From: Rhodanobacter sp. C01
Lineage (GTDB): Bacteria > Pseudomonadota > Gammaproteobacteria > Xanthomonadales > Rhodanobacteraceae
NCBI RefSeq assembly: GCF_002001045.1
Contig: NZ_MUNR01000005.1
Coordinates: 1 to 64,000, forward strand
DNA length: 64,000 nt
Reading direction: 5' to 3'
A program made the translations under genes and the position numbers. Of the stretch, positions 1 through 12,090 are shown one piece after another. Below the pieces are notes generated by a model. It was not told the DNA's origin and did no database searches. It saw only the letters and a list, made by a program, of their open reading frames with translations. Numbering within the stretch: position 1 is the stretch's first letter; each line of letters starts with the position of its first letter.

Positions 1-26
1 GCAAGAGTAGGTCACCGCCAGGGGCT
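1..26 (+). rRNA. rrf: 5S ribosomal RNA, 3' end only (partial)
   Basis: The first bases (GCAAGAGTAGG then CACCGCCAGG) match the conserved 3' end of proteobacterial 5S rRNA, where GCGAGAGTAGG is followed by a CGCCAGG block that pairs with the 5' end. The rest of the gene lies before the window. No coding frame explains these bases, and a strong terminator follows within about ten bases, as expected at the end of an rrn operon. The exact 3' end is uncertain by a few bases. Confidence 0.75.
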
Positions 27-35
27 TTATCCAAG

Positions 36-69
36 AAGGCCTCCCCATCCGGGGAGGCCTTCGTCTTTG
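36..69 (+). terminator. Rho-independent terminator of the rRNA operon
   Basis: An 11-bp perfect stem AAGGCCTCCCC/GGGGAGGCCTT (36-46 with 51-61) encloses an ATCC loop and is followed by a short T-rich stretch (CGTCTTTGG). Its place just after the 5S 3' end supports an rrn terminator. From here to glpK (about 70-284) I see no gene. Confidence 0.8.
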
Positions 70-239
70 GGGGCGCTGGAAAGCGATAGCTGTCGGGATC
101 GCACCCTGCAACAGCGGAGCCCGTCTCACGCTTTATCCTCAAACGTCCATCGGAAACGGTGGGGTTTTTTCTTGGCTGGGTGTTGCTGAGATCAAGCTCC
201 TCGATTTGTCATGGTGGTGCTGCTGCGGCTTGTTGGTAA

Positions 240-1784
<1,545 letters not shown>

Positions 1785-1786
1785 TG

Positions 1787-1814
1787 CGGCGAGACCTCGC
1801 AGGAGGTCTCGCCG
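1787..1814. terminator. Hairpin between convergent glpK and PfkB kinase genes
   Basis: A perfect 12-bp stem CGGCGAGACCTC/GAGGTCTCGCCG (1787-1798 with 1803-1814) with a GCAG loop starts three bases after the glpK stop and lies 22 bases from the stop of the opposing gene. There is no T-run on either side, so it may act as a weak bidirectional terminator or as an RNA 3' end stabiliser. Confidence 0.6.
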
Positions 1815-1836
1815 TGGGTAATCGGTAGCGCGGTGG

Positions 1837-2772
1837 TCAATCCAGCGCGTAGCCGAACTGGTCGAGGAACTCCGCAGCGAACTCGGCATAGCTGAAACGC
1901 TGATTCTGGGTGCCGGGATGTTCGACCTTCAACGCACCCATCAGCGAGGCCATGCGGCCCACGGTGGGCCAGTCCTTGCCGTGCATGATGCCGAAGATCA
2001 TGCCTGCGCGATAAGCGTCGCCGCAGCCGGTCGGGTCGACGACCTGACGCTCGCGTGCCGGCGGGATCTCGTGTATCTCGTTGCCGACGTGGATGATCGA
2101 TCCACGCGGTCCCTGGGTCACAATGTACGCCGTCACGCGTTCCGAGATCTCGGCGGCGCTCCAGCCGGTGCGCGCCTGAAGCAGCTGCGATTCGTAGTCG
2201 TTGACGATCACATAAGTCGACTTGTCGATCATCGCGCGGAATTCGTCGCCGCTGAACAACGGCATCGCCTGGCCAGGATCGAAGATGAACGGTACGTCGC
2301 GTTCGGCGAATTCGGCCACATGCTGCAGCATCGCCTCGCGGCCATCGGGCGCGACGATCGCAAAATCGATCTGCGGAATGTCGCGCACATGGTTTTCCTG
2401 TGCACTGGACATGGCGCCCGGATGGAAGGCGGTGATCTGGTTGTTGTCCAGATCGGTGGTGATGAAGCATTGCGGCGTGAACTGATCGTCGAATTCGCGC
2501 ACGCAGTCGAGCCGGATGCCGCATTGCTCCATGTGCTTGCGATATGGCGCGAAGTCCTGGCCCACAGCCGCTACCGGCAGCGGATCACCACCGAGCAGTC
2601 TGAGGTTGTAGGCGATGTTGCCCGCGCAACCACCGAACTCGCGACGCATCCGTGGCACCAGGAACGACACATTCAGGATGTGCATCTGATCAGGCAGGAT
2701 GTGGTTCTTGAACTGGTCCTGGAACACCATGATGGTGTCGTAGGCCAGCGATCCGCAGATGACGGCAGGCAT
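1837..2772 (-). CDS. PfkB-family carbohydrate/nucleoside kinase (adenosine kinase-like)
   Basis: A 311-residue ribokinase-fold kinase. The N-terminal PfkB signature is visible as GGCAGNIAYNLRLLGG (residues 47-62) and the C-terminal signature as DPTGCGDAYRAG, where the Asp is the catalytic base and the GCGD turn forms the anion hole (GAGD in most family members). The family phosphorylates sugars or nucleosides; the overall look is nearest to adenosine kinase-like proteins of Xanthomonadales, but the substrate cannot be told from sequence. It is transcribed away from mreB, with 273 bases between the two start codons. Confidence 0.85.
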   Translation of the reverse strand: MPAVICGSLAYDTIMVFQDQFKNHILPDQMHILNVSFLVPRMRREFGGCAGNIAYNLRLLGGDPLPVAAVGQDFAPYRKHMEQCGIRLDCVREFDDQFTPQCFITTDLDNNQITAFHPGAMSSAQENHVRDIPQIDFAIVAPDGREAMLQHVAEFAERDVPFIFDPGQAMPLFSGDEFRAMIDKSTYVIVNDYESQLLQARTGWSAAEISERVTAYIVTQGPRGSIIHVGNEIHEIPPARERQVVDPTGCGDAYRAGMIFGIMHGKDWPTVGRMASLMGALKVEHPGTQNQRFSYAEFAAEFLDQFGYALD

Positions 2773-2997
2773 GATGTGCGAGAGCCCCGGGCAAGGTGAA
2801 AGGTCGCGACAGCCGCGTTCGGCCCGAAGCCGAACCGGTAGTTCCGGCCAAAGGGTGGAATCGTACCGTCATCTGCTTGCGTTGGCGACTTCTTGCGCCG
2901 TCGCACAGTTCATCCGGACACGTCGAAAATGCGCATATCGTCGTGTTGTAGAAGGGTTTCTTAACGTTTTTGTCCTTGCGCATGCGGGCCACGCTGA

Positions 2998-4092
<1,095 letters not shown>

Positions 4093-4101
4093 GGCCGGAC
4101 C

Positions 4102-5103
4102 ATGGCGCGCGCGCGCGATGAGTCCTCGCCACTGTTTGCCGGCAATGCGGCTGGCACGTTACGGCTGATTTTCTATCTTGCATTGGCCATGGTGCTGATG
4201 GTGCTCGACCAGCGCAATGGCTGGCTGTGGCGGCTGCGCTATGGCGCGGCGGCCGTGGTGGAGCCGGTATACCGACTCGCCGGTCTGCCGGCGGCTAGCG
4301 TACGCACCCTGAGCGTGGCCTTCGCCGATCGCCAGCGTCTGACCGAGCAGAACCAGCGCCTGCGCGAGGATCTGTTGCTGGCCAATGCCAAGTTGAACCG
4401 CATGTCTGCAGTGGCCGAACAGAATCAGCACCTGAAGGAACTGCTCGATACCCAGCACAGTCTCGAGTTGAACGTGCAACTGGCTCACGTGATCGACGTG
4501 GACCTGGGTGCCTACCGTTACCGGCTGACTTTGAACCTGGGTGCGCGTGATGGCGTGAAGCCGGGCCAGCCAGTGATCGACGCGCATGGCGTGATGGGGC
4601 AGATCAAGGAGGTCCTGCCGACCACGTCGGTGGTGATGCTGGTGACCGATCCGGCCCATGCCGTTCCGGTGGTGATCGAGCGCTCCGGTCTGCGCACGGT
4701 GGCCTACGGCTCGCGCGATGGCGGCCAGCTGACGCTGCCGAACATTCCGCTTGCCGCGGATGTGCGTGTCGGTGACCGTCTGTTGACCTCCGGGCTTGGC
4801 GGGCGCTTCCCGTCCGGCTTTCCGGTCGGCGAGATCACGGCGGTGGCACCGGCGGTCACGGGCATGTTCCTGATGGCGCAGGCGCGGCCGGCAGCAGATA
4901 TCGATCGCAGCGAGGATGTACTGCTGCTGCATGATCAGGCCGAGCCGGATGGTCCGCCGGCACCGGTGAAGCCGATGGGGCCGCCGCGCGACCTGGCGCC
5001 ACCCGCAGCCGAGGCGCCGATCACGCCAGCGAGCAAGGCCGGTGCGCTTCCTGCAGCCACCCAGTTGCCGACGCCGGCAACGAGCGGCGGGGTACCGCGA
5101 TGA
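4102..5103 (+). CDS. mreC: Rod shape-determining protein MreC
   Basis: Bitopic inner-membrane scaffold of the elongasome that links MreB/MreD to PBP2 in the periplasm. The 333-residue product has a short cytoplasmic N-terminus, one transmembrane segment near residues 17-33, a coiled coil (about residues 75-115, rich in Q, N and L with LTEQNQRLREDLLLANAKL-like heptads) and the beta-barrel MreC domain to about residue 275. The C-terminal tail of roughly 60 residues is Pro/Ala rich and probably disordered. Its stop overlaps the mreD start by four bases (ATGA), suggesting translational coupling. Confidence 0.96.
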   Translation: MARARDESSPLFAGNAAGTLRLIFYLALAMVLMVLDQRNGWLWRLRYGAAAVVEPVYRLAGLPAASVRTLSVAFADRQRLTEQNQRLREDLLLANAKLNRMSAVAEQNQHLKELLDTQHSLELNVQLAHVIDVDLGAYRYRLTLNLGARDGVKPGQPVIDAHGVMGQIKEVLPTTSVVMLVTDPAHAVPVVIERSGLRTVAYGSRDGGQLTLPNIPLAADVRVGDRLLTSGLGGRFPSGFPVGEITAVAPAVTGMFLMAQARPAADIDRSEDVLLLHDQAEPDGPPAPVKPMGPPRDLAPPAAEAPITPASKAGALPAATQLPTPATSGGVPR

Positions 5104-5585
5104 ACCGGCAGCGCCTGAGCCTGTGGTGGTTTGTCGGCACGCTGGTGTTTGCGTTGCTGTCGATGCTGGTGCCGCTGCCCAACGTGCTGGAACCGTTCAA
5201 GCCGTACTGGCCGGCCCTGTTCCTGCTGTACTGGTCGCTTGAATCGGAGGATCGGGTCACGCTGGGACTGGCCTTCGTGATCGGATTGGGTGCGGATCTG
5301 CTCAATGGCGTGGTGCTGGGTGAGCAGGCGTTGCGTCTGTGCGCACTGGTGTTCATCGCGTTGCGCTTTCGCTCGCGGCTGCGCTTCTTCCCGATGTGGC
5401 AGCAGACTCTCGCCGTACTGGCCCTGCTATTGAACGACCGCATCCTGCTGCTGATCGTGCGCATGCTGGCAGGTGGAATGCTGCCACCTGCCAGCTGGTG
5501 GATTTCGCCGTTCGTCGGTGCGGCGCTGTGGCCGTTCCTGTTCCTGCTGCTCGATGACCTGCGCATGCGTCTGCGGATTCAATGA
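5100..5585 (+). CDS. mreD: Rod shape-determining protein MreD
   Basis: Small polytopic inner-membrane protein of the elongasome, partner of MreC. 161 residues, family length. Several hydrophobic segments are obvious (LWWFVGTLVFALLSMLVPL at the N-terminus, LGLAFVIGLGADLLNGVVLG in the middle, a final FVGAALWPFLFLLL). The start ATG overlaps the mreC stop by four bases. mrdA begins 16 bases after the stop. Confidence 0.94.
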   Translation: MNRQRLSLWWFVGTLVFALLSMLVPLPNVLEPFKPYWPALFLLYWSLESEDRVTLGLAFVIGLGADLLNGVVLGEQALRLCALVFIALRFRSRLRFFPMWQQTLAVLALLLNDRILLLIVRMLAGGMLPPASWWISPFVGAALWPFLFLLLDDLRMRLRIQ

Positions 5586-5601
5586 GACATGAACCAGTGA
5601 C

Positions 5602-7590
5602 ATGAGGATACGGCGTTCGATCAAGGACACCCGTGGCGAAGGAGCCTTGTTCCGGCGCCGCGCGCTGGCGGGTTTCGTGCTGATCCTGCTGGGATTGTGC
5701 GTGCTGGTCAGTCGCTTCCACTTCCTGCAGGTGACGCGCCATGACGAGTTCGCCATCCGCTCGACCAACAACAGCGTCAAGCCGCGAGTGATCCCGCCGG
5801 CGCGCGGGTTGATCTACGACCGCAACGGCGTGCTGCTGGCCGACAATGTGCCGGCGTTCCGTCTCGAGGTGATACCCGACAAGATCAGCGACATGCCGGC
5901 CCTGCTGGCCGAGCTTGGCAAGGTGGTGCCGCTGGGGCAGGACGACCTGGACGCGTTCCGGAAGCAGCTCAAGCAGAGCCGGCGCTTCGACAGCGTGCCG
6001 TTGAAGATGCGCCTGACCGAGGACGAGATCGATCGCTTCGCAGTGAACCGCTGGCGTTTCCCCGGCGTGGATGTGGTGCCTTACCTGACCCGGCGCTATC
6101 CGCTGGGCGCGCTGTTTGCGCATGTGGTGGGCTATGTCAGTCGCATCGATGCCGATGATCTCGACCGGCTCGACCCGATCCGTTACAAGGGCACCAGCCA
6201 TGTCGGCCGCACCGGTCTCGAGCGATCCTACGAGGATATGCTGCACGGTACGCCGGGCTACGAACTGGACGAGGTGAATGCCGATGGGCGCATCCAGCAG
6301 GTGCTGGAAACGCATCCGCCCATACCCGGCAGGAATCTGTACCTGAGCATCGATGCGCGCATCCAGAAGGCCGCCGAGGCGGCCTTCGACGGCAGGCCTG
6401 GTGCCGCCGTGGCGATCGATCCGCGCAATGGCCAGGTGTTGGCAATGGTCAGTGTCCCCGCATTCGATCCCAATCTGTTCGTCAATGGCATCAGCCAGGC
6501 CGATTACAGTGCGTTGACCAATGATCCGGCCAAGCCGCTGGTCAACCGTGCGCTGAAAGGTGTCTATCCGCCCGGCTCGACGGTGAAGCCGCTGCTCGCG
6601 CTGGGCGGACTCGAAGATGGTGTACGCAAGCCTGGGGACACGGTGTTGTCCACGGGCCAGTTCTGTCTGCCAGGACATGCGCGTTGCTATCGCGACGATG
6701 AGCGCTATGGCAATGGCACGGTGAACATGGTGCGGGCGATCGAATTGTCGACCAATACCTATTTCTACAAGCTGGCGCTGGATCTGGGCATCGACCGATT
6801 GAGTGAATGGATGAGCCGCTTCAGTTTCGGTGGCAAGACCGGCATCGATCTGGTCGGTGAATCCGAAGGCATCCTGCCCTCGCGCGAATGGAAAGCCGCC
6901 CATTACAAGGTCCCCTGGTTCCCTGGTGACACGGTGATTTCAGGCATCGGTCAGGGTTTCTGGGCGGTGACTCCCTTGCAGCTCGGGCATGCGGTGGCCA
7001 CGCTGGCGGGGCATGGCGTGCCCTACCAGCCACGGCTGGTGATGGCCACCAAGGCCGTTACCGAAGCACAACCACAGCCGCTGGCCAATCCGGCCGCCGG
7101 CCCATCGTTGATCAGCAAGGACTCCAACTGGGACGTGATCAACGAAGGCATGCGCGCGGTGATTACCGGGGGCACCGGCAAGGGCTTGAACAACGGTTTT
7201 CCGTATCTGATTGCCGGCAAGAGCGGTACCGCCGAGCGCTTTTCGCGCACGACGGAGGCATACAACACCAACAAGAACTCCGCCTACCTGGCGGCACGCC
7301 ATCGCGCATGGTTCGAGGCCTACACGCCGACGGATGATCCGCAAATCGCTGCTGCTGTTGTCCTTGAATCGGGAGCATGGGGCGCGCAGGATGCCGGGCC
7401 GATCGTGCGCAAGATTTTCGATGCGTGGGTGGTGTATGCCAAGGGTGGTCCGCCGCCGGTGGATGTGCCGTTGCCCAAACCGGGGGCGCCGCCGGGCAAT
7501 GCGGCGCCCGATCAGGCGGCTCCCGCTCAATCGGTTCCTGCCGAAGACGTTCCGGCAGACGCATCCAGCAGCGACGGGGCGACACCATGA
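5602..7590 (+). CDS. mrdA: Penicillin-binding protein 2 (peptidoglycan DD-transpeptidase MrdA)
   Basis: Class B PBP that crosslinks new peptidoglycan during elongation together with RodA. The 662-residue product has one N-terminal transmembrane helix (about residues 24-42), a dimerisation/allosteric domain (YDRNGVLLADN near residue 72) and a transpeptidase domain. Catalytic motifs are visible: SxxK as GSTVKP, SxN as STNTYFYK and KSGT in AGKSGTAE. The C-terminus carries about 40 extra Pro/Ala-rich residues compared with shorter homologues. The stop overlaps the rodA start by four bases, consistent with a fixed PBP2-RodA pair. Confidence 0.97.
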   Translation: MRIRRSIKDTRGEGALFRRRALAGFVLILLGLCVLVSRFHFLQVTRHDEFAIRSTNNSVKPRVIPPARGLIYDRNGVLLADNVPAFRLEVIPDKISDMPALLAELGKVVPLGQDDLDAFRKQLKQSRRFDSVPLKMRLTEDEIDRFAVNRWRFPGVDVVPYLTRRYPLGALFAHVVGYVSRIDADDLDRLDPIRYKGTSHVGRTGLERSYEDMLHGTPGYELDEVNADGRIQQVLETHPPIPGRNLYLSIDARIQKAAEAAFDGRPGAAVAIDPRNGQVLAMVSVPAFDPNLFVNGISQADYSALTNDPAKPLVNRALKGVYPPGSTVKPLLALGGLEDGVRKPGDTVLSTGQFCLPGHARCYRDDERYGNGTVNMVRAIELSTNTYFYKLALDLGIDRLSEWMSRFSFGGKTGIDLVGESEGILPSREWKAAHYKVPWFPGDTVISGIGQGFWAVTPLQLGHAVATLAGHGVPYQPRLVMATKAVTEAQPQPLANPAAGPSLISKDSNWDVINEGMRAVITGGTGKGLNNGFPYLIAGKSGTAERFSRTTEAYNTNKNSAYLAARHRAWFEAYTPTDDPQIAAAVVLESGAWGAQDAGPIVRKIFDAWVVYAKGGPPPVDVPLPKPGAPPGNAAPDQAAPAQSVPAEDVPADASSSDGATP

Positions 7591-8702
7591 TCGAAACCAT
7601 GCACGTCCGCTTGAGTCGTTTCCTGCGCCGCACGCTTACCCGGCCGCGGATCGATCTGCCGCTGGCCCTCGGCTTGTTCGCACTGGCGACGGTGGGTCTG
7701 ATCACGCTCTATAGCGCCGGCGATGAAAACATGGCGCTGGTCGGTGGCCAGGCCGGGCGCTTCGTGCTGGGTGCCGCGCTGCTGCTGCTGATCTCGCGCA
7801 TCCCGCCATCGGTATTGCGCAACTGGACGCCATGGCTGTACGCCGGCAGCACGGCCTTGCTGGTGGTGGTGGCGGTATTGGGCGAGGGGCGCGGTGCCGA
7901 TCGTTGGCTCAATCTGGGCGTGATGCGATTCCAGCCGTCCGAATTGCTCAAGCTGACCATGCCGATGATGGTGGCCTGGTATCTACACCCGCGCCAGCTG
8001 CCACCGAAGTGGAAGGATATCGCCGTGGTCGGCGTGCTGATTGCGATACCTGCCGCCTTGATCGCCAAGCAACCGGATCTGGGCACGGCGTTGCTGGTCT
8101 CCGCGGCCGGCGCGTTCGCGCTGTTCCTGTCCGGCATGGCGTGGTGGCGCATCGGTCTGCTGGTCGGCGCCGTCGGCGGCATGATTCCGGTCGGCTGGCA
8201 TTTCCTGCATCAGTACCAGCGCGATCGCGTGCTGACCCTGCTCAACCCGGAATCCGATCCGCTCGGCAACGGCTGGCACATCATCCAGTCGCAGATCGCG
8301 GTGGGCTCCGGCGGCGTGTTCGGCAAGGGCTGGCAGCACAGTACGCAATCGCGGCTGGACTTCCTGCCCGAGCACACCACCGACTTCATCTTCGCGGTGT
8401 TTTCCGAGGAGTTCGGCCTGATCGGCGTGATCGGCATCATGCTGCTGTACGCCTTCATCATCGGCCGTTGCCTGTGGATCGCGATGGAGGCGCGCGATAC
8501 CTACTCGCGCCTGCTCGCCGGTGCGATCGGCATGAGCTTCTTCGTGTATGTCTTCGTCAACGGAGGCATGGTCGCCGGCATGCTGCCGGTGGTCGGCGTG
8601 CCGATGCCGATGATCAGTTATGGCGGCACCTCGGCGGTGTCGCTGCTGGTGGGCTTCGGCGTGCTGATGTCGATCCACGCCAACCGCAAGACGCACGAAT
8701 GA
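7587..8702 (+). CDS. rodA: Rod shape-determining protein RodA (SEDS peptidoglycan glycosyltransferase)
   Basis: Polytopic SEDS-family polymerase that extends glycan strands from lipid II in complex with PBP2. The ATG at 7587, inside the mrdA stop (ATGA), gives 371 residues, the family norm; a longer in-frame reading back to 7377 lies wholly inside mrdA and is rejected. About ten hydrophobic segments are present, and the SEDS signatures are seen: FLPEHTTDFIFAVFSEEFG and the C-terminal VVGVPMPMISYGGTS. The conserved Asp of the catalytic cavity is in the EHTTDF stretch. Confidence 0.96.
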   Translation: MIETMHVRLSRFLRRTLTRPRIDLPLALGLFALATVGLITLYSAGDENMALVGGQAGRFVLGAALLLLISRIPPSVLRNWTPWLYAGSTALLVVVAVLGEGRGADRWLNLGVMRFQPSELLKLTMPMMVAWYLHPRQLPPKWKDIAVVGVLIAIPAALIAKQPDLGTALLVSAAGAFALFLSGMAWWRIGLLVGAVGGMIPVGWHFLHQYQRDRVLTLLNPESDPLGNGWHIIQSQIAVGSGGVFGKGWQHSTQSRLDFLPEHTTDFIFAVFSEEFGLIGVIGIMLLYAFIIGRCLWIAMEARDTYSRLLAGAIGMSFFVYVFVNGGMVAGMLPVVGVPMPMISYGGTSAVSLLVGFGVLMSIHANRKTHE

Positions 8703-8811
8703 ACGTGATGCCATCTGTCGTTCAGCGGATGACCCGCTGCAGAACAGGTCCGCAGCGACGTGCGTGTTAGGCTTTCGACGAAGCCGCCATCACTGCCAGC
8801 GAAGCCTCTTC

Positions 8812-9822
8812 ATGACCGTCCCTTCCGTGCCATGTCCGGTCCGTTTCCTTGCCACCCTGGGCCTGTGCTGGCTGGGCCTGCTGGCCCCGGCCATGGCCGA
8901 CACCCATCCCGGCCAGGCCGAGCTGGTGAGCGAGGTGGCACGCGATACCGGCAAGGATCCGCAGGCGCTGAATGCACTGCTCGATGGCGCGAAGAGACAG
9001 CAGAGCATCCTCGATGCGATCAGTCGCCCGGCCGAGGGCAAACCGTGGAAGGACTACCGGCCGATCTTCGTCACTGACCAGCGGGTCAACGACGGCATCG
9101 CGTTCTATCTCGCGCATCGTGACCTGGTCGAGCGCATCGGCCGCCAGTACGGCGTGGCGCCGGAATACATCGTCGCCATCATCGGTGTGGAAACCAGCTA
9201 CGGCAGGATCACCGGCAAGTACAAGGTGATCGATGCCCTGGTCACGCTGGGCCTGTACTACCCGCCGCGTGCCACGTTCTTCCGCAGCGAGTTGAAAACC
9301 CTGCTGGAGCTGCCCGACAACCATCTGGCCGGGCCGCTCGATACGCTTACCGGCTCGTACGCCGGCGCGCAGGGATGGGGCCAGTTCATGCCGTCGAGCA
9401 TTCGCGATTACGGCGTGGATGCGGATGGCGACGGCCATATCGACCTGCAGAACTCGTTGCCGGACATCCTGGCCAGTGTCGCCAACTACTTTGCGAAGCA
9501 CGGCTGGGTCAACGGTGGCCCGGTAGCGGCATGGGCGCAGCCGGATGCGGCCGCAAAGCCGATCACGGTGAAGGACTCCACGCCGCAATGGCCGCTGGAA
9601 CAGCTTGAGGCGTGGGGATACACGCCGCTGCAGCCGATGAATCCGGGGCGGCCAAGCAGCCTGCAGAAGCTTGATGGCGTCTACGGGCCGGAATACTGGT
9701 TCACCTTCCAGAATTTCTACGTGATCACCCGTTACAACCGCAGTCCGTTGTACGCGATGGCCGTCAACCAGCTGGCACAGGAAATCATTTCCGGCGTGCA
9801 CCAAGCGGATCAGGCCCGATGA
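8812..9822 (+). CDS. mltB: Lytic murein transglycosylase B
   Basis: Cleaves the MurNAc-GlcNAc bond in peptidoglycan with formation of a 1,6-anhydro end. From the ATG at 8812 the 336-residue protein has a clean signal peptide ending at about AMA/DT (residues 1-30); a GTG 48 bases earlier adds a charged, unlikely leader. The SLT_2 domain shows the catalytic Glu in GVETSYGR and the GAQGWGQFMPSS motif. There is no lipobox Cys, so unlike E. coli MltB it looks soluble in the periplasm. The stop overlaps rlpA by four bases. Confidence 0.93.
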   Translation: MTVPSVPCPVRFLATLGLCWLGLLAPAMADTHPGQAELVSEVARDTGKDPQALNALLDGAKRQQSILDAISRPAEGKPWKDYRPIFVTDQRVNDGIAFYLAHRDLVERIGRQYGVAPEYIVAIIGVETSYGRITGKYKVIDALVTLGLYYPPRATFFRSELKTLLELPDNHLAGPLDTLTGSYAGAQGWGQFMPSSIRDYGVDADGDGHIDLQNSLPDILASVANYFAKHGWVNGGPVAAWAQPDAAAKPITVKDSTPQWPLEQLEAWGYTPLQPMNPGRPSSLQKLDGVYGPEYWFTFQNFYVITRYNRSPLYAMAVNQLAQEIISGVHQADQAR

Positions 9823-10736
9823 AGAAAAGCGGCTGTGCTGCGGCGATGCTGCTGGTCGTGCTGCTGGCCGGTTGCAGTGGTACGAAGACGCGGCCTGCGG
9901 CACCCGGCACATTGCGCAGTTATGGTCACGCATCGTCGGGATCGAGCGCTGCCGGCAGCACGCCATTCAACGATGACATCAGCCGATCCCAGGACAGTCG
10001 TTATCGCGACAGCAGCGACAGCGTGCCGGGCGGGCCACCACCGGACATCAGCAAGCTGGTCGAGCCGGTACCGAAGGTCGAGCCGCGCGCACTGTACGGC
10101 AACAAGTCACCCTACAGCGTGCTCGGGCAGACCTATCGCGTGCTGCCCAGCGCGCGTGGTTACGACGAACGTGGCATTGCCTCGTTCTACGGCAACAAGT
10201 TCCATGGCTACAAGACCTCCAGCCTGGAAACCTACGACATGTACGCGTTCACCGCGGCCAGCAAGACCTTGCCGTTGCCCAGCTATGCGCGGGTCACCAA
10301 CCTGCAGAACGGCAAGAGCGTGATCGTGCGGGTCAACGATCGCGGCCCGTTCCACGAGGACCGGGTGATCGACCTGTCGTATGCGGCGGCGGTGAAGATC
10401 GGCATCTGGCCCAAGGGCACCGGGCTGGTCGAGGTGCGCGGCATCGATCCGGGCGAACCGGCGTCGGAACTGCCGCCGCCCGCCGTGGTCACAGACGCAC
10501 ACCCGGGCATCTACCTGCAGGTCGGTGCGTTTTCCGATGCGGACAATGCCGAGCGCGTGGCCCAGCGTCTGCGCCAGGCCGGGCTGGGCACGGTGCAGGT
10601 GACCGACGCCGAAATCAACGGCCAGCATGTGCGCCGGGTCAGAGTCGGACCACTGGCGGATGTGAACAGTGCCGATCAGGTGAGCGCCCGGATCGAGGAC
10701 ATGGGTCTGCCTCGACCGCAGGTCGCGGTAGACTGA
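9819..10736 (+). CDS. rlpA: Septal ring lytic transglycosylase / rare lipoprotein A
   Basis: Outer-membrane lipoprotein that cuts denuded glycan strands at the septum. Residues 1-19 form a lipoprotein signal with lipobox LLAGC. After a Ser-rich linker comes the double-psi beta barrel domain (about residues 120-215) with GIASFYG and the catalytic Asp in VNDRGPF, and then a C-terminal SPOR domain (about residues 225-305, starting at YLQVGAFSDADNA) that binds denuded glycans. 305 residues, normal size. It starts inside the mltB stop codon and is followed by dacA after about 70 bases. Confidence 0.95.
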   Translation: MKKSGCAAAMLLVVLLAGCSGTKTRPAAPGTLRSYGHASSGSSAAGSTPFNDDISRSQDSRYRDSSDSVPGGPPPDISKLVEPVPKVEPRALYGNKSPYSVLGQTYRVLPSARGYDERGIASFYGNKFHGYKTSSLETYDMYAFTAASKTLPLPSYARVTNLQNGKSVIVRVNDRGPFHEDRVIDLSYAAAVKIGIWPKGTGLVEVRGIDPGEPASELPPPAVVTDAHPGIYLQVGAFSDADNAERVAQRLRQAGLGTVQVTDAEINGQHVRRVRVGPLADVNSADQVSARIEDMGLPRPQVAVD

Positions 10737-10809
10737 ACGGGTTTGTTTGAACACATACACCTTGCTGGCGCCTGCCACGCCCGCATCCAAGACTGGATTG
10801 AAGACCACG

Positions 10810-12090
10810 ATGAATTTTTTCCGCCGCACCCTGATTCCGTTTGCCGCTGCCGCCTTGCTGTTCGGTGTTGCCGTTGCCCAGACACCAACGCCGGCACCGC
10901 CGCACCCGTCGCCGGTGCCCCGCCCGGTCGTTCCTGACGCGCCGGTGCCACCGCCGCCGGACGTCGACGGCAAGGCCTGGGTGTTGATGGATTACGCCAC
11001 TGGCCAGATCCTGGCCAGCAAGGAGCCTGATCTGCGCGTGGAGCCGGCTTCGATCACCAAGATCATGACCGATTACGTGATCTCGGCCGAGGTCGCCAAC
11101 GGCAAGCTGCACATGACCGATCCGGTCACCATCAGCGAGAACGCGTGGCGCGGCGGTGGTGCCGGCACCGACGGTTCCACCAGCTTTCTCAAGCTCAACA
11201 GCCAGGTGCCACTGAAGGATCTGCTGTACGGCCTGATCATCCAGTCCGGCAATGACGCCGCGATCGCGCTGGCTGAACATGCCGCCGGTTCGGAGCAGGC
11301 CTTTGCCGGACTGATGAACGCGTATGCCAAGCAGCTCGGCATGGTGAACACGAACTTCGAGAATGCCTCCGGCTACCCGATCGCGAACCACTACACCACC
11401 GCGCACGACATCGCGATCCTGTCGCGCGCGCTGATCCATGATTTCCCCGAGGACTACGCGATCTCCGCGATCAAGCAGTTCGAATGGAACGGCATCAAGC
11501 AGGGCAACCGCAACACGCTGCTGTGGCGTGACCCGAGCGTGGACGGCATCAAGACCGGCCATACCGCGGCCGCCGGTTTCTGTCTCGCGGCATCGGCCAA
11601 GCAGGGCCAGTCGCGCATGATCGCGATCGTGATGGGTGCCAGCAGCGAGAAGGCGCGTGCCGATTCGGCGATGGCCCTGCTCAACTACGGCTTCCGCTTC
11701 TACGAGACGCACAAGCTGTATGACGCCGGCAAGCCGCAGGCCACGCCGCGGCTGTGGAAGGGCGTAGCGAACCAGTTGCCGATCGGCGTCGCCGAGGACG
11801 TGCTGGTTACCGTCAAGCGCGGCGAGTACGACCAGCTCAAGGCCACCATGGATATTCCGGCCACGCTGATCGCGCCGTTCACCAAGGGCCAGCAGGTCGG
11901 TACCTTGCGCGTCACGCTGGCCGGCCAGCCGGTGCAGACGGTGCCGTTGATCGCGCTGGACGCTGCACCGCAGGGCGGTTTCTTCTCGCGCCTGTGGGAC
12001 AGCATCATGCTGTGGTTCCACAGCAGCAAGGGCAGCAGCGAACAGGCTCCGACTCCCTCACAGGCTCCGAGTGCCCCGGGTACGAAGTAA
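10810..12090 (+). CDS. dacA: D-alanyl-D-alanine carboxypeptidase (PBP5/6 family)
   Basis: Low-molecular-weight PBP that trims the terminal D-Ala from pentapeptides. The ATG at 10810 gives 426 residues with a signal peptide (MNFFRRTLIPFAAAALLFG, cut after about AVAQ); a TTG at 10747 would add 21 residues before it and is not used. A Pro-rich linker follows (about residues 22-50). S11 motifs: SxxK in PASITKIM, SxN in SGNDAAIAL, KTG in IKTGHT. The C-terminal beta domain and amphipathic end fit membrane attachment. The last base of its stop is the first base of the ybeD start. Confidence 0.95.
   Translation: MNFFRRTLIPFAAAALLFGVAVAQTPTPAPPHPSPVPRPVVPDAPVPPPPDVDGKAWVLMDYATGQILASKEPDLRVEPASITKIMTDYVISAEVANGKLHMTDPVTISENAWRGGGAGTDGSTSFLKLNSQVPLKDLLYGLIIQSGNDAAIALAEHAAGSEQAFAGLMNAYAKQLGMVNTNFENASGYPIANHYTTAHDIAILSRALIHDFPEDYAISAIKQFEWNGIKQGNRNTLLWRDPSVDGIKTGHTAAAGFCLAASAKQGQSRMIAIVMGASSEKARADSAMALLNYGFRFYETHKLYDAGKPQATPRLWKGVANQLPIGVAEDVLVTVKRGEYDQLKATMDIPATLIAPFTKGQQVGTLRVTLAGQPVQTVPLIALDAAPQGGFFSRLWDSIMLWFHSSKGSSEQAPTPSQAPSAPGTK

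Noticed and set aside
7377-7586. Longer rodA starting inside mrdA
   Set aside because: The added residues are a shadow of the mrdA 3' end; the ATGA overlap at 7587 gives the normal RodA length.
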